Source: Baffinella frigidus (taxonomy: Eukaryota > Cryptophyceae > Cryptomonadales > Baffinellaceae). From it: a stretch of 20,836 nt of DNA. The stretch covers positions 91,129-111,964 of the forward strand of contig MU646480.1 in the NCBI GenBank assembly GCA_026770585.1. Direction: 5' to 3'. The position numbers and the translations under genes were made by a program. Shown piece after piece: positions 1 through 11,078 of the stretch (within the stretch, counting starts at the first letter, position 1; every line of letters begins with the position of its first letter). The notes beneath the pieces were generated by a model that was given only the letters and a program-made list of their open reading frames with translations, was not told the origin of the DNA and searched no databases.

Positions 1-101
1 GGCGGAGGGGGGGGGGAGGGGCCGATGAGGCGGAAGAACGCCACGTCTCCCGGAGACACGAACCCTCCGAACTTCCGTCCTTCCGTCACTGACGGCGCAA
101 C
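1..101 (-). CDS. PSVTxGRxFGGFVS exon, copy 2, runs off the window
   Basis: After ATGCAG (phase 0) it reads VAPSVTEGRKFGGFVSPGDV then AFFRLIGP and stays open to base 1. G-x-FGGFVSPGDxAFFRL resembles the first strands of a PPC-like domain (…GxxxPGDxxYFxV). This suggests that another PPC-like domain starts here and the gene continues to the left. Confidence 0.55.
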
Positions 102-3100
102 CTGCATCCATTGGAAGAGCTTAGGGTTTGTTGGTTCCTGCGGCATGTGCGGGTATGCCAACACGAGCTGCTGACACGAACCCTCCGAACTGCCGTCCCC
201 CCCCTGTCACGGAAGGCACCACCTGAATCCAGGACAGGTCCCGCGGTAAGGAGAATTCCCACTCGACGCTAGCCGTGACCGTTTATGGCACGTTGGTTTG
301 ACGCGCGTGCCCACTATTTGTGTGGGGAACTGGCCACGTTACGTACGGAACTCCATAAGCAACGTGACCAGTATCCATATAGATAAAAAGAAGAAGTTTT
401 ACGTAGATCGTATAAAAGGCCACGGCCAGCATTGAGTGGTCCCCAGGGTGTTAGCCAAAAAATCGTGGTGCTAGCACCATACCCTCGTCGTTCATCTCTC
501 GGGCATGCATGTGTGCATCACCACACCACACACGCTGTCATGCCATGGCAAGACGAGACACCAACCTTTTCACATCACGGCTCCAGAGGTGACTTTGAGG
601 GGGGGTGGGTTTTGGTCCTGGTTTTGGGGGGTTGGGGTTTAGGCTATGGGGGCGGTACCACGTCAGAGAGGGAGCAGGACGCGTTGTAGACCACGTCAGC
701 ATACCCGTATACCCCCAGATAGTAGACCGCAGGCCCAGCCACATACCCCTGCTTGACAAGCGGGAAAGTCAGCGCAACAGCTTGCCCTGTCGGGTATTAT
801 TGTAAGTGGGTGTGTAGCGTGTTAGCAAGGTGTGTGGGTTGAGCGTAGCCGTACACGCCCAGGTAGTACATTGCCGGGCCAGCCACGCACCCCTTCTCGC
901 CAAGCGGAAGCGTGTACGGGTCGAGCAGGGGGGGTACTTGGCGGACGCTCCGGGGCGCCCTTGTTCCCGGGGGCGTTTCCTCGTTTTTCGTAGTACCCCG
1001 CAGTCGAGGGTTTCGGGTTTCAGGTTTCGGGTTTCGGGTTCCGGGTTTCGGGTTTCAGGTTTCGGATTTCGGGTTCCGGGTTTCGGGTTTCGGGTTTTGG
1101 GCGGGACCGGGTCGGTCGGGATGGCCCGAAGCGTCGCGATCTCGCGCCCCTGAGGGACGTGCCACGCTGGGCATGCGACCTCACGTCCCCCAAACTTGGA
1201 GCCCATCCCCCCAGACTCGCTGTGCGTCACGGGCGGTGGGAACACTGTCACGTCCGGGGAGAGTACGGGGACGTCCGATCGCCACGCGACTTCTGGAGAG
1301 AGGGACGTCGGACGGGTGTGTGTTGCGGACATGAAGAGCATCACGGATCCGGTGAGGCACGTAACCTGATGTGGTGTGGACCACAGGATCTGTCAGGGTC
1401 AGGTCTGTTGGGGCACGGAGCAGAGGCACGTAACCTGTTTCGACCACAGCGGTGGGATCTGTCAGCGGCAGGCCCGACCCTGGTGCGTGGCATGCTGAGG
1501 CAAGCCGCCAAGAAGCCGCATGTGCATGTGCGATGCATGCGAGCGCGATGGGGCGTGCGGTTCAGGTGGCGAGGTGGCGAAAGGGTGCGTGGGAGGTTGA
1601 ACCTCACAACATGTCATGCAATAACCGAACGCATACTGCGAAGACAGCACACTTAGGTCTGCTGCGAGCCCGCCTGATCAGGCAGACGCCGCAACACCTC
1701 ATGCGCGAGCCCCAGAGAGATACTAGCTACAGCACGCGCGCTGGGAGGGGGGTGTAGCGAGAGAGAGGGCGCGGGGGCGCGGGGGATGAGGGGGAGACCG
1801 TGCATTGCAGTTCCTGAACCCAACCTGCAAGAGGTCCTCCCTCCCAAGGGGCTAGGCCCGCCTCCGGACCCAGCTCTCCCTCCGCATGGCTAGGCCCGCC
1901 TCCGGACCCAGCTCTCCCTCCGCATGGCTAGGCCCGCCTCCGGACCCAGAGATGCTCACGCGGGGGAGGGTGCAAGGGACGTAGCGAGAGGGTGTGGGGG
2001 AGGGAGATGGGGATAGAGGGGGGGGGGTTGCGGAGCAGGGGGGGGGTGGGAGCGACCGTGCAGCGCAGCTCTTGCGCCCCACCCGCAAGAGGTCCTCCCT
2101 CTGCAGGGCTAGGCCCGCCTCCGGACCCAGAGAGGCCCACGCCTGGCATCTTGATAGCGTAGAAGCGGTGCCCCCCCGCCTGCCATTTCCAGAAACGAGG
2201 TGTGGTTAGGGGTTAGGGTTTAGGTTGCACCCGCGGTTAGCGCGCGCGCCCGGGGGGAGGGAGTCCCCCATATCGGAAGCGGTGAGGAAGCTGGCACTTG
2301 AACCGCGTTGCGTGCGAGCAAGAGGGGGCGAGGTGGCGAGAGAGAGAGAGGTGACGAGAGGGTGAGAGGGGGGGGGGAGGTTGGGGGTGGACGTACCTCG
2401 ACGACGCCTTCGAGCGAGGTGCCGTTGTTGGCCATCTCTGCTACCTCCTCCCCATCCCCCCGCTACCCACAGTGGGCAGCGGGAGGATGGGGACAGGCGA
2501 GCACGAGGGGGCGAATGGACGAGGGGTGGTGCGAGAGAGAGGTGGCGAGAGGGAGCGGGTGATGATGGGGGGTGGGAGGCGTGCCTCGACGATGCCTTCG
2601 AGCGAGGTGCCGTTGTTGGCCATCAATGCTACCTCCTCCTCCCCCGCGCTTCCCTGCACCCCCGTCCGCGCCCTCAACACACAGATCACAGGTCTGGGGT
2701 TCGGGGTTCGACGTTTAGGGTTTAGGGTTTCGGGTTGAAGGTTTCTGGTTTCTGGTGGATATTTTATGGTTTAGGGTACATAGGGTGAAGGGTGTAGGGG
2801 TCCAGGAGCGCCACCTTGTACGTCGCATCGTCAGGGTCAGACTGATCGACAATGACCCCCTCGACGATCTCCCTTGGCAGCAACCCTTCCACGGCTGACG
2901 GCCGGAGCGCGTCCCCCAACGGTGGCGATTTCGCGTCGTTTCGTCGGAAGACTTCCTCACTTCCCGGAGCGGAGAGCGGTGAGGAGAGGATCGTGACTGC
3001 GGATGAGGCCATTTTATGAATATATGGTTTAGGGTTTAGGGTTTTGGGAGTTGACGGTGTATGGTTAATGGTTAATGGTTTATGGTTTTATTTTCATGTT

Positions 3101-5173
3101 TTATGGTTTATGGTTTATGGTTTATGGTTTATGGTTTATGATGAATTTTTTATGGTTTGGGGTTTTGATGCACCAGTGAAGCGAGAGGTGCCCACGCCAG
3201 CAGCGCGCACCGTCAGAAAGTACCCCTCAAACCTGGTATGGGCAACGTCCACGCACAAGAGCGTCAGCCAACTTGCTGACTGGCAGGCAGCGAGGCAGGG
3301 ACGCATGCACACAGAAAATCCCGAGACGTGTAATAGGTGTTGTCAACAGCCCACGCGTGCGGCATGCGACTGCCTCTGCCAGCTTCCGCATTCAACAACA
3401 ACCTTCGTGGCGTTAAATAGGGGGGGGGGAGGGGGGGGGGCGCACCCGACAGTCCCGGCGCCAAGCACAGGATCCGAACACCCAGCCTGGTTCCTCCCAC
3501 GAAGCCCCTCCGACGTCACCCCGCATTGTTTGTTGACCAACTCGAGCGTGTGCTTTGCCCAACAGGAGGGGGACGGCCAGACGTCTGCGGTCGCGAGGGG
3601 GTGCCGCGCCTGGTGTGGGGTTTGGGGTTTGGGGTTTGGTGTTTGGGGTTTGGGGTTTGGGGTTTGGGGTTTGGGGTTTCGAGTTTAGGGAAGCGAGCCT
3701 TGATGACGCCGGAAGGGTAGGGTTGGTTGGAGGAGAGGATCGTCTGCACCCCCGCGCACTCTGAGCAGTTGCCCTGGTTCAGGGTTTGGGGTTGGGGGTT
3801 TAGGGTTCAGGGTTTAGGCCTGAACCCACAAAAAGCAACACCACGTCAGCGTGGCAGTACCAGGACCATCTTCTGAAGATGGTGAACCACATTTCCAACC
3901 CTCGAATCGATTCAGTTACTGGCTTGAGGATGCCGGACGGGTAGGGTTGGTTGGAGGAGAGGATCGTCTGCACCCCCGCGCACTCGGAGCAGTTGCCCTG
4001 GTTCAGGGTTTGGGATTTACGGTCTAGGGTTTAGGGTTTAGGGTTCAGGGTTTAGGGTTTAAGCCTAAATCCTGCGAAAGCAACACCACCCCCGCCGGAC
4101 CATCTTCACATTTTCAACCGCCGAATCGATTCAGTTACGAGCTTTGATGTGCCGGTTCATGGTTCAAGGTGTATGATTAAAGGTTTATGGTCTTTGGTTA
4201 TGATTAAAGGTTTATGGTCTGTGGACACGGAAAGGGTAGGGTTGGTTGGAGGAGAGGATTGTCTGCCCCCCCGCGCACTCTGAGCAGTTGCCCTGGTTTA
4301 TGGTTAAGGGTTTAGGCCGGAACATCTTCCCGTAAACCTCATATCCAACCGTCCAATCGATTCAGTTACCAGCTTTCAGTTGCTGTTTGATGGTTGAAGG
4401 TTGATGGTTCAGGGTTGAGAGGGGTACCTCGACTCCGAGGGCCAATGTGGATGGCTCCAACACTCCCGCAAAACAGTTGTACGAGGCTGCTTATCTCTCT
4501 CTCTCTCTCTCTCTCTCGCTCTCTCTCCATCTCTATGTCTCTGTCTGTGTATATCTGTCTGTATGTATGTCTCTGTTTGTCAGAGACATATGTATGTCTG
4601 TATGTATGTGTGTCTCTGTCTGTCTGTCTGTCTCTCGCTCTCTCGTGCACGCGCTCTCTCTCATACACACACACACACCACACACACACACTTTCTCTTT
4701 CGCAGGCAGGCAGGGGTACCTCGACACCGAGGGCCAAGGTGGATGGCTCCAGCACTCCCGCGAAACAGTTGTACGAAGCTGCTTCTCCCGCCGGCATCGT
4801 CTGCCAACCACACGACATCCCAACTTCAGCAACTCGCCATGTTCTCTTTGATCGACATGGCCCCAGCGCCTCACGCTTCACCCATGGATCTCATCCGGAC
4901 GAGTATTCATAATGAATACGATTTCGGGGATCTCCGATTCGATTTTGGTGTATCTTGAGGCTCTAAATGAAGTCTAGATATACGACTGTCTTATTTATAC
5001 CCCTTAAGATACACCAAAATCGTATTCATTGTGAATAATCGGCGGGATTAGATCCGTGTCCCCGCGTTTCAAGCGGTTCCCCGCGAAACAGTTGTACGAG
5101 CCTGCTTCTCTCTCTCTCTCTCTCTCTCTCGCTCTCTCTCGCTCTCTCTCTCGCTCTCTCTTGTACGAGCCTG

Positions 5174-5210
<37 letters not shown>

Positions 5211-8200
5211 CTCTGTTGTACGAGCCTGCTTCTCTCTCTCTCTCTCTCGCTCTCTCCATCTCTGTGTCCTTGTCTGTGTCGGTATGTCTGTCTGTCTGTC
5301 TGTCTGTCTCTGTCTGTCTGTCTGTCTGTCTCTCGCTCTCTCTCGCATCGATCAACCGTCGCCGCAGGAGGAGGTGGTCGGTGGCAAACTTTGTTTCTTT
5401 CGCACAAACTTTGTCGGAGTCGTTCAGTCAACGCCGCAGGCTCGTGCACGCCTTTCTCCGGGAGGAGTTCAGGCGGAGGGGTTCAGGAGGTGAGAAGAAT
5501 CCTCCTCTCTAGCAGGACTGGACAGACGTCGACCACGAGCTTGTTCGTAGTGAAATTAATGGACCGAGTCCATCCTGGCTGATGACGCGGGAAGGAGAGG
5601 TGGGGGCAGAAGGGGGGGAAGACCTCGATATGGACGAGGTAGCGCAGCCCCGGGACGGGCGGCAGGAACCGCAGTACTCGCTCCTGCCATCGTGCATACT
5701 TTTGTTTAGCGTATGATCATGTATCCCCACCTGATAAATTTCCAACCTGTATGGAAGTTGATCGCTTAGGGTTCACAACCGTCCGAGAACAGCAATCTGA
5801 TTGTTGGTCGGTGTTTGTGTGGGCAGGTATGGATCTTTATGGCGGGGTGCGCACCACCTTTCAACCCTCGCTATCTTGACACCACAGGGTCTGTGGATTA
5901 TCTACGTATGGGTTATTCCCGACCCCGCCCCCCCCCAACATACACCTACTTGATCTATTTGTCTCTCTGTCTTAGGGTTCACAACCTGTCGAGAGCAGGT
6001 ATCTGATTGTCGGACGGTGTTTGTGTGGGCAGGCGACCTGGATGTTGCGGAGGCATTCACACTCCTAGAAAGAACACTACGTCCGTACAGTATTGCGCAA
6101 TGTAGGGTCTATGGATTATCCACATACGGGTTATTCACGAAACCCCTGCCCAGTCCGCTATGCGAGCAGGCGCCACACCAGATTCCAGGAAGGTGTCGCC
6201 AAAAGTCAATTCCCCCTGAAGGCAGTAGTTTTCAAAAGCCAACACCGTACCAGGGTACGGTATCAAGACAGTCACCCCCCTCCTGCAATCTGGCGTGGCG
6301 ACCTGGATGCAGCGCGAGGCGTTGACACTCCCGCTTTCGCCATCGCCATCCGCAGGAGAGAAGGAGAAGTTGGCAGGGGCGCAGAGGAACCCGCGCGGCG
6401 CGTCGCAGTCTGCGTCCGTCACACACTCGCCACCCTGCGCGCGAAGGTCAGGGGTTACGGCTCAGAACGGTATTCCTGTTGGACCTGCGTTCGTCCGCGT
6501 GTTACTCTCTGCGTGTTGTGCGCCGGAGGCTAGCCCAGCGTGTTACTCATCACAGTTTTTGGACAGTCTGCGTCCTTGACGCACTCGCCACCCTGCTCGA
6601 AGTTTCGGGGTTAGGGCCGAGAAAGAGTATTCTGACAAAAAAACAACGTAGCGAGACGCACTCGCCACCCTGCTCGACAGGTTGACGGTTTGGGATTTAG
6701 GCTCGACAGGCCACCCTGCGTTGGGCCGCGTGTTACTCTCTGCGTGTTTTCCGCCAACGGCTAGCCCAGCGTGTTACTCATCAGAGTCTTTGGACGCGTG
6801 GCAGTCTTCGTCCGTGACGCACTCGCCACCCTGTGCAAAGGTCAGGGGTTAGGGCTCATCACGGTATTCCTGGGTAGGACCAGCGTTGGTCCGCGTGTTA
6901 CTCTCTGTTTTCCTCCGGAGGCTATCCCACCGTGTTACTCTTCTGACGTTTTTGGTTGGGCGGCGCTCCCGGTTTATCCCAGTCAAAAGCTGTTTTGGCA
7001 CCCTGCACGGCGAGTAGGAGTGCGAAATAGTATTCGGACAGAGCGAGAAAGAGACGTAGAGAGAGAGGCGCAGTTTTTGGTTCCATCACCGACACAGGGG
7101 AGGGTCGTTTGACCGACGCTGCCGTAGGCTCGGGTTTGGAGTATAGGGATTAGGGTGTAAGGTATAACTCAACGAAAGTGGGGTAGGACCTGCGCCACAA
7201 CACCCCCGTAGGTCATACGGGGTTCTGGTCTCTGGTCTCGGGTTTCTGGTTTCGATTTTCGAGTCTAGGGAAGGACCTGAGCGACGACGCCCAGTTGGGG
7301 GTTTCTGGGTTCGGGTTTCGGGTTTCGGTTCGGGGTTCGGGGTGTAAGGTAAGACCTGAGCGACGACGCCCCCGTATGTCCTCCCCAGCACCACCTCCCG
7401 CGCCACCTGCTCAACACCCACCCGAAACAGACCTCAGCACTTAGCGCCAGACACTCGTGGCACACGCTGTCACTTGCTGTTACTGACAGTGATTCAGTGA
7501 GTGAGACAGCGTCTTTCCCAGTGTCACCTCCCGCGCTACCTACTCGCCACCCTCCTGAAACAGTCGTCAGTCTGCCCGAGAGAAAGAAAGAGAGAGCGTG
7601 AGAGAGCGAGCGAGAGAGCGAGAGAGAGAGAGAGAGCCAAGGCCGCCACCTGCTCGCCATCCACCCGAAAAAGTAGGCTTCAGCAAGCCAATGGCCTTGC
7701 TGACGCACTGACTGACTGACTGACTGACTGACAGCCTGACAGACTGACAGACAGCCAGACAGACTAAACAGTGTAACACGTGCGACACGGTTGGTTAGGG
7801 CCTCGCGACCCACCCGCCCGAAACAGGCTTCAGTGAGCCAACCAAGGCCGCGGCCTTGGCCAGGCAGCCACCGCACGCGTCAGCCAACCACCTACCCACC
7901 GCACGCGTCCGTCAACCAACAACCCGAAGCAGGCGTCAGCCACCCCAGGCCACCACCCGCCAGTCAAGGCCGCCACCTGCTTGCTTGCCGGCCAGCCACC
8001 CAGGCAGCCACCGCACGCGTCAGCCAACTACCTACCTACCGCACGCGTCAGTCACCCCAGGCCGCCACCCACCCATGTCACACGCTCTTCTCCAGCCACC
8101 CAGCCACCGCAGGCGTCAGTCCGGCATCCAAGGAGGCCTGTGGCAGACGTTACGTTGTCCGACGCTCGGTCGGTCGCCCAGTGAGTGAGCCAGTAAGTCC

Positions 8201-10980
8201 GCAAGTCACGCGTCAGGCAGTCACAGCGCGGGAGTCAGCCAGGCACAGCCACGCGCTGTGACTGGCCCCTCTGGAGGGGGGGTGGGGAGGCGAAGGCGGG
8301 GAACATGGGCGGGGATGGGGACATTGACAGAGGAGGGGAGGGACCTGCCCGACAGAGGCGTTGAGTGAGAATGTTGCATTGGCGCGCGCGTACACCCCCA
8401 CGAAATAGTTGCCTGGGGCGAGCAAGGGGGGGTCAGAAGGGGGAGGGGGGGAGGAGGGTGGGCGCGATAGGGGATGGGTTCAGGAGAGAAGGGGTTCGGG
8501 AGGAGGGGTTCGGGAGGGTGGGTGCGTCAAGGGAGGGGTTCAGGAAGGGGGTGGGTTCAGGAAGGGAGGCGTTCAGGAGAAGATGCGAGAGATTCGGCCT
8601 GCGAGGGCCGAATCAGAAGGAGTCTCCACCCTAAACCCTAAACCCTAAATCCTAAACCCTAAACCCTAAATCCTAAACCCTAAACCCTAAACCCTACACC
8701 CTAAAACCTAAACCCTAGGTTTGAGGGAGGATTCTGAGGGAGGGGACGTTTGAAGGAGGGGGCAATGGATGTGGGGTGTATTTGATCCAGGGGGCAGAGG
8801 GAGGGGGCATTTGATGGGGGGATCATTTGATGGAGGGGACTTTTGGAGGGAGGGAGCAGAGGAAGGGAGCAGAGGAAGGGGGCAGAGGGAGGGGGCAGAG
8901 GGAGGGGGCAGAGGGAGGGGGCAGAGGGAGGGGGCAGAGGGAGGGGGCAGAGGGAGGGGGCAGAGGGAGGGGGCAGAGGGAGGGGGCAGAGGGAGGGGGC
9001 AGAGGGAGGTGGCAGAAGGGGGCAGAGGGGTCGGAGAAGCGGGTGTAAATCCTGTGCGTAAACACTACACCCTAAACACCAAACCCTAAACCCCAAACCC
9101 TAAACTCCAACCACCAAACACTGAACGATGCGTGGGTACCGGCGAGGAAGAGGGGATCGGAGTAGCCACGTGGATCCTGTGCGTAACCCGACTTTTATTA
9201 TGTTCGCATGGATAGCCTCGTGTGGTGAGGGTTTTGTCGATTGTAAGCGTGTGCGTAGTAATTTTCATACGTTTGGTCACTTGGCGCCCGAAAAGCGGGC
9301 GCCACGTGACCAATTCTCCCCACAAAACGCTACGATTGACTTTTATTATGTTCGCATGGATAGCCTCGTGTGGAAACCCTGAAGGAGGCGTGCGTACCGG
9401 CGAGGAAGAGGGGATCGGAGTATCGGACGTGGATCCTGTGCGGCTGCTTGGCACCATTCTCCTGTGTGTGGGGAACACCGACCACCTCCTGATCAACAAC
9501 CGCCGACGCACCCTCCCTCTCTCTCTCTCTCAGACACACATCCACACACCCACACACTCACCAACTCTATCATAGCTCACAAACTTAAGTGGATCCTGCG
9601 CGGCTCCTGCGCACCATTCTCCTGAAACGGGGAACACCGACCAACATTCAGGCATTCTTCATCATCTTCATCTTCATCTTCATCTTCATCTTCTTCATCT
9701 TCTTCTTCTTCTTTTCCATGTTCTAACAATCAGATAGCTGCCAACCCAACGCACACCCCGGAGGGTTGCACCGGGTAAAGGATTCCTCACTTGACGAATT
9801 GAGGAATCCTTTACCCGTTGCAACCCTCTTACCCGGTGCAACCCTCTAAACCCGGTGCAACCCTGTTAAAGGAGTCCACAATTCGTCAAGTCGGAAGCGG
9901 CCAAGTCCTACTGGAACAGCTCTACCATTCCACCATATAGCGCAGCGAGAGCACTCGATGCCACCATCTGATAGCGCAAGATGCTAACATCCAATATCAA
10001 GATGCTAACATCAAATATCTCAAGGCAACGCATGGCCACATGGAACCTGGTCCTGGCGGTTGGCACCGACGAGGTGGTTGGCCAACCACCTCTATCAACG
10101 TCTGGCAGCTCCAGTCAAATAGCTTAAGACAAAAGGGAGGGCGTGTTGGATGTTGGGAGGGCGTAAAAGGGAGGGCGTGTTGGATGTGGAACCTGATCCT
10201 GGAGGCTGATCCAGTCAGACCGCCACTGCACGTCCGCCGGTATGCTGCAAAGGGGAAATCCGACCAGCATCAATTGGGCGGCGTATTTAAACAGCCGGCT
10301 TTGGGCGGCGTATTTAAACAGCCGGCTTCCCTATGCTTCGGAAATAGAACTAAGTGGTTCGGGTAATGAGCATCCAGTCTGACCGCCACTGCCCACCCGC
10401 CGGTATGCTGCAGAGGGAAACTCCGATCAGCGTTTCAGTTTGATTTGAGTCAGTTTGCGTCGTATATAAGTACATTATACATCTCCTTTATAAGTACATT
10501 ATACATTTCCGCGGCTGGGGCGTCTCCGGCTGCGCACTTTGGATCAAGGGCCACACTCCCCGCCGGAACAGCAAACAGCCGCGCGCAGTGGGAGTGCGCA
10601 CGAGTGTCAGTGGCAAGCGTGTCATTGGTGTGCTGTGCATGCGACAGTGCGAGTCACGCACACGCTGGCGAGGCGTATCACCAAGCGAGTGCACTGACAG
10701 CATGGCAGTGCACTCGCCTTGGCTTTTTGTCTCGCTGGACGGCAGGGAGTGCCTGAGCAACCACAGCTGCCTTGAACTAGCTCCGCCCAGGGGTTCGCAA
10801 CCCCTCTCCGCGCGCCCTCCTTGTCATCCTCATCATTCGACTGAGGCCCCGAATGTTCCAGAGCATTCCAGAGCAATAGTGTACACTCGAGACACTAGAT
10901 GGACTGTCATTAAGTTTTGTCACCACAGATCCTGGTCCAGATCATGTCTCTTTCGCTCTCTCTCTCTCTCTATCTCTCTC

Positions 10981-11029
<49 letters not shown>

Positions 11030-11036
11030 CAAACAT

Positions 11037-11078
<42 letters not shown>

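Noticed and set aside
411-419. TATAAAAGG as a real plus-strand promoter
   Set aside because: No plausible plus-strand coding exon follows; downstream open frames are antisense to minus-strand exons. Kept only as a note within the gene-poor stretch.
4394-5493. Several open frames on both strands rich in Ser-Leu or Arg-Glu repeats
   Set aside because: They are translations of (CT)n, (TGTC)n and (AC)n microsatellites, open in several frames at once; they show no coding constraint.
7864-8110. Regularly spaced CCGCACGCGTCAGCC repeats as a CRISPR-like array
   Set aside because: Spacers are themselves repeats of the same unit, lengths vary, and the context is eukaryotic intron-like DNA.
8709-9089. 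Pro/Ser/Leu- and Gly/Arg-rich open frames on both strands
   Set aside because: Produced by the 13-bp minisatellite, whose 39-base super-period gives open frames on both strands.
10515-10600. Minus-strand segment ARLFAVPAGSVALDPKC as an exon
   Set aside because: Protein-like, but I could place neither a convincing acceptor nor a donor and found no twin, so it is mentioned but not called.
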